DNA from: Arthrobacter sp. StoSoilA2 | GTDB taxonomy: Bacteria > Actinomycetota > Actinomycetes > Actinomycetales > Micrococcaceae | DNA length: 64,000 nt | Reading direction: 5' to 3' | NCBI RefSeq assembly: GCF_019977195.1 | Contig: NZ_AP024643.1 | Span: forward strand, 806,001 to 870,000 | Shown: positions 49,103-58,124 of the stretch, one piece after another | How positions within the stretch are numbered: position 1 is the stretch's first letter | Layout of the letters: every line of letters starts with the position of its first letter | Position numbers and translations under genes: made by a program | The notes under the pieces: model-generated | Told to the model about the DNA's origin: nothing | The model's database searches: none | What the model saw: the letters and a program-made list of their open reading frames with translations, nothing else

Positions 49103-49129
49103 AATACAAGCATTTCGAATGCCTGTATT
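49103..49129. promoter_or_regulatory. Likely NsrR operator upstream of hmp
   Basis: AATACAAGCATT-TCG-AATGCCTGTATT is a 27-bp inverted repeat with 11 of 12 arm positions matching. The core GCATTTCGAATGC resembles Streptomyces NsrR sites. It lies about 46 bp upstream of the hmp ATG. A further palindrome TTCTAC-N5-GTAGAA is at 49141-49157. Confidence 0.7.
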
Positions 49130-49196
49130 TACACCTCAATTTCTACTCCTTGTAGAAAAGATGCGCAAATCGGATCGCGATCCGGTCCGGACGCCG

Positions 49197-49667
49197 TCAG
49201 GGCAGGGTTGCGGGGGACCTGAATTCGGGTCGGAGGCCTATTGTTTGGAAGACCGGATTCATCTGCCGGGCATGAGGCAGGGACGAGATGACGACGGTGT
49301 CGAGCTCACGATAGAAGGCTTCGCGGGCCCGGTTCATTGCGTGGCGGAGACCGCACTCTGTGATGAGGGGGCAATCATGGGTGGGGGACTGGCATTCGGC
49401 GGGATCCTGCCGGCTGTCCAAGTGGCGAAGGAGCTGGCCAACCGTTGCTTGGCGTCCCGCTTCGTTCAGGCGCGATCCACCCAAGCGGCCTCGTTCCACA
49501 TCAATCAATCCAAGGCTGCGCAATCGGACCATGGCCTTGCTGACATGGTTATACGGAGTGCCCACGGCATCGGCAACAGCCTGGGTAGTCAGCAACGTGC
49601 CCTCAGGGGCGGACGCCAACACCATGACGGCGCGGAGGCTCACATCTGCGAACGCGTTGATTTTCAT
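49197..49667 (-). CDS. nsrR: Rrf2-family nitric-oxide-sensing repressor
   Basis: 156 residues. The winged helix is ADVSLRAVMVLASAPEGTLLTTQAVADAVGTPYNHVSKAMVRLRS. Cys92, Cys99 and Cys105 (ECQSPTHDC, ECGLRHA) have the spacing of an Rrf2 Fe-S cluster. NsrR loses DNA binding when NO attacks the cluster, releasing hmp. It is followed by hmp and preceded closely by two genes on the same strand (gaps 23 and 12 bp), so it may also be read from the phosphohexomutase promoter. Confidence 0.92.
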   Translation of the reverse strand: MKINAFADVSLRAVMVLASAPEGTLLTTQAVADAVGTPYNHVSKAMVRLRSLGLIDVERGRLGGSRLNEAGRQATVGQLLRHLDSRQDPAECQSPTHDCPLITECGLRHAMNRAREAFYRELDTVVISSLPHARQMNPVFQTIGLRPEFRSPATLP

Positions 49668-49690
49668 GGGATCAGCTTACGTAGTCAGGT

Positions 49691-50146
49691 CTAGTCCACC
49701 CAGAGCGAGGGCTCGTGGGTGTCCGGCTCAAGGGCGCCGAATGAGAAACCGTCGGCTGTGTGGACGTAGGGGATGACTGCTGCCATGACCCCGCCATCCC
49801 GGTGCTCGGCGGTGCCGTGGATGCCATCCGAGCCATGCTCGGGCAGCGCGACATCACTTGCGATGGCCACGGCCCGATAATCGTTGCGACCCTGGCGAAG
49901 TAATTCCTGGACGTCCGTCAACATCGCTCCCGCGTCAATGTGGCCGTCCTCGTCCGGCTCGCCTGGAGAAACCATGACAATCCGCACCTCGCCTTCGTGT
50001 GAAAGCGTGATGCCAAAGGGGAGAAAGCCGCCGTTCTGCAGAATGTGCTCCTGGGCAGTCCCCAGTGCAGTCCCCAGAATCTCCCGGAGTTCACGCTCTT
50101 GGACAGTCCCGGTGGAATCGGCCTCGTCGATTGGCTGCTCGCTCAT
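49691..50146 (-). CDS. Conserved hypothetical protein
   Basis: 151 residues, soluble and acidic. It has a helical start (ERELREILGTALGTAQEHILQ), then strands (PFGITLSHEGEVRIVMVSPGEPDEDG) and a helix-strand pair (LLRQGRNDYRAVAIASDVAL). It ends at DGFSFGALEPDTHEPSLWVD. The fold looks alpha/beta; I recognise no named domain. It is 12 bp downstream of the phosphohexomutase and 23 bp upstream of nsrR, apparently co-transcribed. Confidence 0.75.
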   Translation of the reverse strand: MSEQPIDEADSTGTVQERELREILGTALGTAQEHILQNGGFLPFGITLSHEGEVRIVMVSPGEPDEDGHIDAGAMLTDVQELLRQGRNDYRAVAIASDVALPEHGSDGIHGTAEHRDGGVMAAVIPYVHTADGFSFGALEPDTHEPSLWVD

Positions 50147-50158
50147 GTTTGCCTGTCC

Positions 50159-51577
50159 TTATGCCCTGACCAGTGCCAGGACGCGGTCGCGGATTTTTTC
50201 CATGGTGGGCAGGTCTTTGGCTTCGGCGTTCAGGCGCAGGAACGGCTCCGTGTTGGAGGGGCGCAGGTTGAACCACCAGCTGCCGTCCTTGGCGCTGAAG
50301 GTGCTGCCGTCCATGTGGTCTATTTCGACGTCATCATTCTGGAAATCGAGGCGGACCCGCTCGATGGCGCCTGCTTTGTCTTCGATCTCGGAGTTGATTT
50401 CCCCGGAGGAGACGTAGGGCTCGTACTGGCGCCCGAGTTCGGACAGCGGACCGTCCTGCTCGCCCAGGGCCGCCAGGACATGCATCGCGGCGAGCATACC
50501 GGTGTCCGCATTCCAGAAATCACGGAAATAGAAGTGTGCCGAGTGCTCCCCGCCGAATACTGCACCTTCTTCGGCCATCACGGCTTTGATGAAGGAATGC
50601 CCGACGCGGGTCCGGACTGCCCGGCCGCCGTCCTTGGCAACGAGTTCGGGAACGGCCTTCGAGGTGAGCAGGTTGTGGATGATCACCGGGGTCTGTTCCC
50701 CGGATGCCTGGGCTCGCGCGATCTCCCTGCGTGCCACCATGCCCGTGATCGCCGATGGGGAGACGGGCTCGCCCTTTTCGTCGACCACGAAGCAGCGGTC
50801 AGCGTCGCCGTCGAAGGCAAGGCCGATATCGGCGCCGTGCTTGATCACGGCGGCCTGGAGATCACGGAGGTTTTCTGGTTCCAGCGGGTTGGCCGGGTGG
50901 TTCGGGAACGAGCCGTCCAGTTCGAAGTAGAGCGGGATGATCTCGAACGGCAGGGCAGGGAGGAGTTTGTTGCCAAGCACAGCAGGGGTGGTCAGCCCGG
51001 CCATGCCATTGCCGGCGTCCACGACGATCTTCAATGGCCGGGAAGCGGAGAGATCCACCAGCTGGCGCAGGTATTGGGAATAGTCCTTCAGCACGTCCCG
51101 GACACCGATCTGCCCGCGCGTCGCTGCCGCGGGGATGGTGCCTTCGTTCAGGTAATGCTCGGCGAGGGCCTGGATCTCCTTCAGGCCACTCTCGGAGGAA
51201 ATCGGTTGAGCCCCTGCCTTGGCCATTTTGATGCCGTTGTATTCGGCCGGGTTATGGCTGGCAGTGAACGTGGCACCGGCTGCGTTCAAGGCACCGCAGG
51301 CGTAGTAGAGCTCGTCAGTGGAGATCAAGTCCAGCAATTGGACGTTGGCGCCCCGGGTGGCAGCACCGTTCGCGAAGGCCTGGCTGAACTCCGGCGAGGA
51401 CGGGCGCATGTCTCCGCCAACAAGGACGGTTTCACCTTCAAGACCCAAAACGTCGATGAAGGCAGCACCGACTGCCTCGACGATTTCAGCCGTGATGGAT
51501 TCCCCCACGATGCCCCGGACGTCATACGCCTTGAAGGATGCCGAGAGGTCGAAGTTCTTGTTCTGCTCGCTAGTCAC
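50159..51577 (-). CDS. manB: Phosphomannomutase/phosphoglucomutase
   Basis: About 472 residues from GTG at 51577. It has the four-domain alpha-D-phosphohexomutase layout: catalytic phosphoserine Ser107 in TFTASHNPAEYNG, metal loop FDGDADRCFV (~250), sugar-binding GGEHSAHFYFRDF (~325) and phosphate-binding RPSNTEPFLRLN near the C-terminus. It interconverts hexose-1- and 6-phosphates for GDP-mannose or glycan synthesis. An ATG further upstream (51679) would add a Cys/His-rich segment not seen in the family. Confidence 0.92.
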   Translation of the reverse strand: MTSEQNKNFDLSASFKAYDVRGIVGESITAEIVEAVGAAFIDVLGLEGETVLVGGDMRPSSPEFSQAFANGAATRGANVQLLDLISTDELYYACGALNAAGATFTASHNPAEYNGIKMAKAGAQPISSESGLKEIQALAEHYLNEGTIPAAATRGQIGVRDVLKDYSQYLRQLVDLSASRPLKIVVDAGNGMAGLTTPAVLGNKLLPALPFEIIPLYFELDGSFPNHPANPLEPENLRDLQAAVIKHGADIGLAFDGDADRCFVVDEKGEPVSPSAITGMVARREIARAQASGEQTPVIIHNLLTSKAVPELVAKDGGRAVRTRVGHSFIKAVMAEEGAVFGGEHSAHFYFRDFWNADTGMLAAMHVLAALGEQDGPLSELGRQYEPYVSSGEINSEIEDKAGAIERVRLDFQNDDVEIDHMDGSTFSAKDGSWWFNLRPSNTEPFLRLNAEAKDLPTMEKIRDRVLALVRA

Positions 51578-51717
51578 GGGCTCAATCCTACTGTGGCAGC
51601 GCAATTGAGCATGAACGGGGGAAGCTGCTATGTGGAAAAGCCGGTCCTGGCACACCGCTTTCCACATAGCCGGGGCCACCGGTTATGGCTGTCAGGGGCT
51701 GCTGGAATACTGGGTCC

Positions 51718-53883
51718 ATGGCCAACAACTCCCAAAATGCCGCTGTTTCCGTGGAATCCCCTACCCGCCAGAGGGCTTTGGCTTGTCTTCGTGAGCTTGT
51801 GGGGCACCCCGAGGCAGAGTTCCATGACGGCCAGTTCGAGGCCATTGAGGCATTGGTGGACGCGGGGCGCCGTGCCTTGGTGGTCCAACGCACGGGTTGG
51901 GGAAAATCCGCCGTCTACTTCGTCTCCTCTTTGTTGCTGCGTCAGCGGGGTGCGGGTCCCACGCTGATCGTGTCTCCTCTGCTCGCGCTCATGCGGGACC
52001 AAGTAGCGGCCGCCGCACGGGCGGGAGTCCGGGCTGTGGCCATCAACTCAGCCAACGCGCTTGAGTGGGACACTGTCCTGGCCCAGTTGGCAGCTGACGA
52101 GGTGGACGTTCTCCTGGTGTCGCCGGAGCGCCTCACCAATCCCTCGTTCAGGGAGAACCAGTTGCCCGAGCTGATCCGCAGGACCGGATTGCTTGTTATC
52201 GACGAAGCCCACTGCATTTCGGATTGGGGCCACGACTTCCGGCCCGATTACCGGCGCATCGCGGATCTCATTGCCCAACTGCCCGATTCGGTTCCGGTCC
52301 TCGCCACCACGGCTACCGCCAACTCCCGCGTTGTCCACGATATCGAGGAACAACTCGGCGCCGGAGTGCTGACCATCCGGGGTGCGCTGGGCCGCGAGTC
52401 GCTGCGACTCGGGGTTCTGAACTTGTCCGACTCCCGCGATCGCCTGGGGTGGCTGCTGACGCACCTGGCGGACCTCCCCGGTAGCGGAATCATTTACGCG
52501 CTGACCGTCTCAGCCGCAGAGGATACTGCCCGGCTTCTTTCCGAGGCCGGACACAATGTCTTGTCCTATACCGGCCGGACTGATCCTGCCGATCGGGAGC
52601 GGGCAGAACAACTCCTCAAGGACAATCAAGTCAAGGCGCTTGTGGCCACCTCGGCGTTGGGGATGGGATTCGACAAACCGGACCTTGGCTTCGTCATTCA
52701 CCTCGGGGCGCCGTCCTCGCCGGTCGCCTATTACCAGCAGGTTGGTCGAGCAGGCCGAGGTGCAGCCAACGCCGACGTCCTGTTGCTTCCGGGCTCCGAG
52801 GACCGCGAAATATGGCAGTATTTTGCCACCGCGTCCATGCCCTCAGCTGAAAAGGCCGACGCCGTCTTGAGGGTGCTTGGTGAGGCGAACGCGGCCATGT
52901 CCACGGTGGCGCTCGAAGCACGCGTGGACCTTCGGCGCACGCCTCTGGAACTCCTCCTTAAGGTCTTGGCCGTTGACGGGGCAGTTGAACGCGTAGGTGG
53001 CGGTTGGCGGGCTACTGGACGGCCATGGACCTACGATGCAGAGCGCTATGCCCGCATCGCGGAGGCCCGGGTGGATGAACAGGACTCCATGGTGATTTAC
53101 CAGGACACTGCAGGTTGTCGCATGGAGTACATCACCTCTGTGCTCGACGACGAGACTGCCGCCCCTTGTGGCCGTTGTGACAACTGTGCTGGACGATGGT
53201 TCCCAGTGGACATTGCAGCGGCTGCCGTTGATGCAGCTGGCCAGACGCTCCGTCGCGCCGGGATCGTGGTGGAACCGCGGCTCCAGTGGCCCAGCGGAAT
53301 GGACAGGCTGGGAGTGGGAGTCAAAGGCAAGATCAAGCCGGACGAAAGCATTTCCGAAGGCCGTGTGCTGGCAAGGCTGACGGACTTGGGCTGGGGTGGC
53401 GCGCTCCGCGAGCTCTTTGCCGCCGGGGCACCCGATAGGGCAGTGGACTCCGCGATGCTGCAGGCCTGCGTTCAGGTTCTGCGCGAATGGTCAGGGGCCG
53501 ACGGCGGAACCGCCTGGAGCGGGGCGGGGCGCCCGGCGGCGGTCGTCAGCATTCCCTCAAGGAGCAAACCACAACTTGTGGATTCGCTGGCGCAGGGGAT
53601 CGCGGGCATAGGGCGGATGCCGTACTTGGGTCAACTGCATCCAGAGCACGGCGGGCCCACAGGATCCCGTGGAGGCAACAGCGCTTACAGGCTCGCGGGA
53701 GTATGGGACCGTCTGGCGGTCGGACCGCAATTGGCAGAGGCACTGGCAGGCATTGGTGACCAACCTGTCCTCTTGGTAGACGACCTCATCGACAGCCGCT
53801 GGACACTGACTGTTGCGGCGAGGGCGCTCAGACGGTCCGGGGTAGGTGCGGTACTGCCGCTCGCCCTGGCACAGGCGGGGTAG
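51718..53883 (+). CDS. recQ: RecQ-family helicase with C-terminal phosphoribosyltransferase-like domain
   Basis: 721 residues. The superfamily 2 helicase core has Walker A QRTGWGKSAVYF (Lys63), DEAH box VIDEAHCISDWGHDFRPDYR, motif III ATTATAN and motif VI QQVGRAGRG. The RecQ zinc-binding Cys cluster (CRMEY...CGRCDNCAG) is at ~466-490. The C-terminus lacks a typical HRDC domain and instead holds a PRTase-like fold. Its PRPP-loop-type segment VLLVDDLIDSRWTLTVAA lies near residues 682-699. Probably unwinds DNA in repair; the extra domain's role is unknown. Confidence 0.85.
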   Translation: MANNSQNAAVSVESPTRQRALACLRELVGHPEAEFHDGQFEAIEALVDAGRRALVVQRTGWGKSAVYFVSSLLLRQRGAGPTLIVSPLLALMRDQVAAAARAGVRAVAINSANALEWDTVLAQLAADEVDVLLVSPERLTNPSFRENQLPELIRRTGLLVIDEAHCISDWGHDFRPDYRRIADLIAQLPDSVPVLATTATANSRVVHDIEEQLGAGVLTIRGALGRESLRLGVLNLSDSRDRLGWLLTHLADLPGSGIIYALTVSAAEDTARLLSEAGHNVLSYTGRTDPADRERAEQLLKDNQVKALVATSALGMGFDKPDLGFVIHLGAPSSPVAYYQQVGRAGRGAANADVLLLPGSEDREIWQYFATASMPSAEKADAVLRVLGEANAAMSTVALEARVDLRRTPLELLLKVLAVDGAVERVGGGWRATGRPWTYDAERYARIAEARVDEQDSMVIYQDTAGCRMEYITSVLDDETAAPCGRCDNCAGRWFPVDIAAAAVDAAGQTLRRAGIVVEPRLQWPSGMDRLGVGVKGKIKPDESISEGRVLARLTDLGWGGALRELFAAGAPDRAVDSAMLQACVQVLREWSGADGGTAWSGAGRPAAVVSIPSRSKPQLVDSLAQGIAGIGRMPYLGQLHPEHGGPTGSRGGNSAYRLAGVWDRLAVGPQLAEALAGIGDQPVLLVDDLIDSRWTLTVAARALRRSGVGAVLPLALAQAG

Positions 53884-53980
53884 GGCGCAGGCGGCGATTC
53901 GCTCAACCCGGGGCAGTGCTTCAAGGCGAGGAAGTGCGCTGAAAACCGTCATGTTGTGAACGCTCCCACGATGCCTCTAT

Positions 53981-54014
53981 AGGATCGAGCAAATACGAGG
54001 ATCGAGCAAACACG
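53981..54014. repeat. 17-bp tandem direct repeat upstream of the DHA2 transporter
   Basis: AGGATCGAGCAAATACG (53981-53997) is followed immediately by AGGATCGAGCAAACACG (53998-54014), one mismatch. It lies 45-78 bp before the transporter ATG and may be a regulator-binding array or replication slippage. Confidence 0.6.
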
Positions 54015-54058
54015 CGCGCCTGCTGCTGCAGGCGATTAGACAAGACTTGGACCGGACC

Positions 54059-55492
54059 ATGAGCACAAAACCGAGCAACGCCGACGTCGAAGCGGCCAAT
54101 GAAACCAGTTGGCGGCCGCGTTTGGCACTGCTGGTGGCGGCAACGTTCTTCATGGAGTTTCTTGACGGAACGATCCTCACCACGGCCATCCCCAGCATTG
54201 CGGCCGATTTCCGGGTGGCACCGGCTGACATCAACATCACGATGACTGCCTATTTGGTGACAGTGGCCATGGGGATCCCCTTGAGCAGTTGGCTTGCCGA
54301 GCGGTTTGGCGCCCGCAGGATATTCTGTCTGGCTATTTCGGTGTTCACTATTGCTTCCCTTTTCTGCGCAGTAAGCACCGACTTGACCATGCTGACGTTG
54401 AGTCGGGTGGCGCAGGGGGCAGGCGGCGCCATGATGGTTCCCGTGGGCACCCTGGTGGTTTTGCGGGGTACGCCCAAATCCGAACTTCTCCGTGCCACCG
54501 CCTACTTGGTATGGCCAGGCCTTCTTGCCCCCGTTTTGGCTCCCATGGTGGGGGGCGCCCTCACGACTTTCCTGTCGTGGCACTGGATCTTCATCATCAA
54601 CGTCCCCCTCGGCCTGGCTGCCTTCATTGCGGCACTGAGGTTGGTTCCGCGGACTCAATTTGATGCCAACCGCCGTCTTGACTGGTTTGGCCTCTTGCTG
54701 ACTACCTTGGGCGTGGGTTCCCTTGTGGTGGGGCTGGAAACGCTGGGCGGACACGCATCGAATCTGCTGGCTGTTGTGGTGGTGACTGCCGGCTTGGTTT
54801 CCCTCGCAGGTGCGGTCTGGTGGATGAGCAAAGCAAGGGTTCCGCTGTTCAACCTCAGCGTATTTGGCACCAGGACTTTCAGGGCGACATCCACGGGCGG
54901 TTTCATTTACCGGCTGACCATCAGCTCGGTTCCCTTCTTGCTGCCTCTCATGTTCCAGGATGGATTTGGGTGGGATCCCTTGAAGGCCGGGGTCATGGTA
55001 GCCGCAGTCTTCGTGGGCAACATCGGGATCAAGCCGGCCACCACACCCCTGATAAGGCGCTTCGGGTTCAAACCGGTGCTCGTCTTTGCATCGTTCGCGT
55101 CGGCCGTGACGTTTGCCTTGTGTGCGTTTCTGAATGCCCAAACACCAGAGCCCCTCATTTTCGCGTTGTTGCTGCTCAGCGGTGCCTTCCGATCCATAGG
55201 CTTCTCGGCCTACGCGTCCGTGCAGTATGCCGACATCGTCCCGGGGCAGCTGCCCTCGGCCAACGCTATCTCTGCGACCCTCGTACAGCTGGCAGCTGCG
55301 GCAGGGATCGCTGTGGGGGCCTTGTTCCTGAGGCTGTTCGAGTCAACGGATGTGCTCGGGGTTGACCAGGTAGCAGCCTATAAGGGGGCTTTCATAGCCA
55401 TGGCTGTCCTCATGTTGGTCAGTACAGTGGACAGTCTGACCCTGCAGCGGCATGCCGGCGCGGAAGTCAGCCACGGGGCGAAGCGCAGCTAG
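54059..55492 (+). CDS. MFS multidrug exporter, DHA2 (14-helix) family
   Basis: 477 residues, about 14 helices. Helix 1 has the DHA2 signature MEFLDGTILTTAIPSIAADF, loop 2-3 reads SSWLAERFGARR, and the antiporter motif C region is GGAMMVPVGTLVVLRG. It likely expels drugs or hydrophobic cations using the proton gradient. No adjacent regulator gene. A tandem repeat in the upstream gap could be its control site. Confidence 0.88.
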   Translation: MSTKPSNADVEAANETSWRPRLALLVAATFFMEFLDGTILTTAIPSIAADFRVAPADINITMTAYLVTVAMGIPLSSWLAERFGARRIFCLAISVFTIASLFCAVSTDLTMLTLSRVAQGAGGAMMVPVGTLVVLRGTPKSELLRATAYLVWPGLLAPVLAPMVGGALTTFLSWHWIFIINVPLGLAAFIAALRLVPRTQFDANRRLDWFGLLLTTLGVGSLVVGLETLGGHASNLLAVVVVTAGLVSLAGAVWWMSKARVPLFNLSVFGTRTFRATSTGGFIYRLTISSVPFLLPLMFQDGFGWDPLKAGVMVAAVFVGNIGIKPATTPLIRRFGFKPVLVFASFASAVTFALCAFLNAQTPEPLIFALLLLSGAFRSIGFSAYASVQYADIVPGQLPSANAISATLVQLAAAAGIAVGALFLRLFESTDVLGVDQVAAYKGAFIAMAVLMLVSTVDSLTLQRHAGAEVSHGAKRS

Positions 55493-55539
55493 ACCGGCGC
55501 GGGCACAGGGCTTGGGGTAAAAGCCGGGTTAACGCAAAA

Positions 55540-55563
55540 GGTCCCGGTTCGAAAACCGGGACC
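55540..55563 (-). terminator. Terminator of tRNA-Ser(GCT)
   Basis: GGTCCCGGTT (55540-55549) and AACCGGGACC (55554-55563) form a perfect 10-bp stem with loop CGAA. On the minus strand it is followed by TTTTGC. Confidence 0.85.
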
Positions 55564-55569
55564 AATTCG

Positions 55570-55657
55570 CGGAGACGGGGGGATTTGAACCCCCGGTGGA
55601 GTTGTGCCCCACACTTCATTAGCAGTGAAGCCCATTCGGCCGCTCTGGCACGTCTCC
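55570..55657 (-). tRNA. tRNA-Ser(GCT)
   Basis: Class II tRNA on the minus strand. The acceptor GGAGACG pairs with CGTCTCC, with discriminator G. The anticodon stem CTTCA/TGAAG encloses loop CTGCTAA (anticodon GCT). There is a long variable arm and a GGTTCAAATCCC T-arm. CCA is not encoded. It reads AGC/AGU serine codons. Confidence 0.96.
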
Positions 55658-55802
55658 ATTTGCTATTGCTAGCCCACCAAGGATACGCAGAACGTGCCGT
55701 CCAGTGCAAAACCGCCTTCAATCGGCTGCCCATTTCGAGGGCTGGCTACCTGCGGGGCCGTTCGCAGGGGCCTTACGTGCAGCGGGCCATCGAAACGGAA
55801 CC

Positions 55803-58064
55803 TCAGTTGCTCCCGGCCAGCACACGCCACAGGAAGTGGTTGCTCCGGGCTTGGAGTGCGGCTGCCTGCCTGTTGTCCGAGGCGCCGGCATGCCCGCCTT
55901 CGAGTGCCTCATGGAACCAGACATTCGGGATACCCATCGCCTGCATCCGAGCTGCCATCTTTCGGGCTTGGACGGGGCCTACCCGATCATCCGACGTCGC
56001 AGTCCAAATGAAGGTTTCGGGGTATTCGACGCCGTCGTGAAGCAGGTGATAGGGGGAGAAGGTCCGGATGAACTGCCACTGCTCAGGCAAATCCGGGTCT
56101 CCGTACTCGGCGATCCATGAATATCCGGCAGAGAGTTTGGTGTAGCGGCGCATGTCCAGCAATGGCACGCCGCAGGACACTGCACCAAACAGTTCCGGGT
56201 ACTGGGTCAGCATGTTGCCTACCAGCAGCCCACCATTTGAGCCGCCCACACAGCCGAGTCGACGGCGGCTGGTCACGCCGCGGGAGATGAGGTCCTGTGC
56301 CACGGCGGCGAAGTCTTCGTAGGCACGGTGCCGCTTTTCCTGCAGCGCTGCCCGGTGCCACGAGGGCCCGTATTCGCCGCCGCCACGGATGTTCGCCACA
56401 ACGTACACACCGCCACGGGTGTGCGAGCCGGGACCGTCAGCCAAGGCAGCAGCCGAAGTGCGACGCTCCAGCCAAGCCCTGCCAATGGTGCCGCTGTAGG
56501 CGGGGGTGCGGGAAACTTCGAATCCGCCATAGCCTGAGAGCTGAGTAGGATTTTGTCCGTCCAGGACCAGGTCCTTGGATGCCACCTGGAAGTAGGGGAC
56601 TTTGGTCCCATCCTCCGAGACAGCGAAATGCTGCTGGACCTCATAGTCGCCGTCATTGAAGAACGACGGCGATCGCTTCACCACGGCGTGCTGGCTGGTG
56701 ACCCCGGCAGCTGCTCCGGCAACAGACGAACCCGTCGGCCCTGCAGTGAGGGTTCCGCGGGTGAGGGTAGTGGGCGTAGTGAAACCGGTGGCGACCAACC
56801 AGTAGTCATTTCCGGCTCCGGATTCATCTTCGTCGTCCACCGCGTAGGCATTGACGTCGTGAAGCGGCGGGCACGCGTCCAGGACGGTGGCAACCCAGCT
56901 GCTGTCGGAATCGACGCGGGAAGGGTCCAGCACCCTGATTTCGGAAGAGACGTCGCGCAGGAGGTTGAGCAGCAGATAGTCCTTGGTCCAACTCCACGAC
57001 TGCAGCGACGTGTGGTCATCGGGGGTAAACAGCACCACAAATTGGCGCGATCCAGCCAGGTAGCCTTCGAGGTCAGCGGCCAGCAGGGAACCGGCCGCGT
57101 AGGTGACGCCGGAAACGTCCCAGTCCTTCTGCGGGCGGAGCATCAGCCATTCTCGGTGGGCGCTGATGTTCACGTCGGTGGGCACATCGATTTCAAGCCA
57201 TGAGTCGTCGCGAAGCAGCCACGTCTTGCGGTTGTAGAAGTCGATGTAGTCTACGGCGAAGGTCCGTTCGAAGCCCGGGGTTGAGTCATGGGCCACGATG
57301 GCCAGCATGTGGTCTTCGGGGATGTCGAAGATCCGCTCTGCCTGGGCGAGGGATTGGCCGCGACGCAGCTTCACGCCGGTCCGGGCGTACGAGGAGGTGG
57401 TTGCAGGCAACCCTTCTGCCGTACTGGAGACAAGCAGTGTGTCCGCATCGAGCCAACTCACGTTGCCTTTTGCCGTGGGCAGATCGAATCCGCCGGCGGC
57501 AGGGTCAACAAAGGTGCGGGATTCGACGTCGAACTCGCGGTGACGGTTGGCGTCACCGCCGTCGGGGGACAGCGAAACCATCGCGAAGCGGTACGTGTCC
57601 CCGTCCGAAGGACGAAGGAACCCGGCCCCATGGAACACCCATTCGACGCCTTCTGCTGCGGCGAGGGCATCGATGTCCAGCAGCACGTCCCATTCGGGAG
57701 CCTCGGAGACGTAACTTTCCCAGGTAGTGCGGCGCCAAAGGCCCTTGGGGTGCTCCTGGTCCTTCCAGAAGTTGTAGTAGAAATCGCCGCGTTTGTTCAC
57801 CATGGCGATCCGGTCAGTCGAATCCAGGACCTCCAGGATGCCGGCTTCAACCCCTGCGTAGTCTGCGTCCTCCAGCAAATCCTCGGTTCGCGCGTTCTGT
57901 TCCCGGACCCAGGCCAGCTGTTCTTCGCCGTGGATGTCCTCCAACCACACGTTCTCATCCGTGGGTTCGGGCGCGATGGTCGCAGCGTGGCGAGGCCCGG
58001 ACTTGGTCTCCAGATCCGTGTCATTGTCAGGAAGGGGCGTCTGATCAGCTTCTGTGGTGGTCAT
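55803..58064 (-). CDS. Prolyl oligopeptidase-family (S9A) serine peptidase
   Basis: 753 residues from the ATG at 58064. An N-terminal acidic lead precedes WLEDIHGEEQLAWVREQNART. A seven-bladed propeller follows to about residue 490, then the hydrolase domain. Catalytic Ser in CVGGSNGGLLVGN (~606), Asp in TSDDRVGPVQARKM (~690) and His in LEGGHAGASD (~724) are all in place. It cleaves short peptides, usually after Pro, in the cytoplasm; no signal peptide is seen. It is divergent from the FAD-binding protein gene. Confidence 0.92.
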   Translation of the reverse strand: MTTTEADQTPLPDNDTDLETKSGPRHAATIAPEPTDENVWLEDIHGEEQLAWVREQNARTEDLLEDADYAGVEAGILEVLDSTDRIAMVNKRGDFYYNFWKDQEHPKGLWRRTTWESYVSEAPEWDVLLDIDALAAAEGVEWVFHGAGFLRPSDGDTYRFAMVSLSPDGGDANRHREFDVESRTFVDPAAGGFDLPTAKGNVSWLDADTLLVSSTAEGLPATTSSYARTGVKLRRGQSLAQAERIFDIPEDHMLAIVAHDSTPGFERTFAVDYIDFYNRKTWLLRDDSWLEIDVPTDVNISAHREWLMLRPQKDWDVSGVTYAAGSLLAADLEGYLAGSRQFVVLFTPDDHTSLQSWSWTKDYLLLNLLRDVSSEIRVLDPSRVDSDSSWVATVLDACPPLHDVNAYAVDDEDESGAGNDYWLVATGFTTPTTLTRGTLTAGPTGSSVAGAAAGVTSQHAVVKRSPSFFNDGDYEVQQHFAVSEDGTKVPYFQVASKDLVLDGQNPTQLSGYGGFEVSRTPAYSGTIGRAWLERRTSAAALADGPGSHTRGGVYVVANIRGGGEYGPSWHRAALQEKRHRAYEDFAAVAQDLISRGVTSRRRLGCVGGSNGGLLVGNMLTQYPELFGAVSCGVPLLDMRRYTKLSAGYSWIAEYGDPDLPEQWQFIRTFSPYHLLHDGVEYPETFIWTATSDDRVGPVQARKMAARMQAMGIPNVWFHEALEGGHAGASDNRQAAALQARSNHFLWRVLAGSN

Positions 58065-58124
58065 CGCCCCATCCAAGCAACACTTTTCAACTGGAAGCAA
58101 GTCACGCAGAAGTTAGGCTTGAGC

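Noticed and set aside
57288..58124. N-terminal extension of about 280 codons on the FAD-binding protein
   Set aside because: It is antisense to the S9A peptidase and lacks protein-like features. The dinucleotide-binding motif starts right after the GTG at 58125, which is the natural start.
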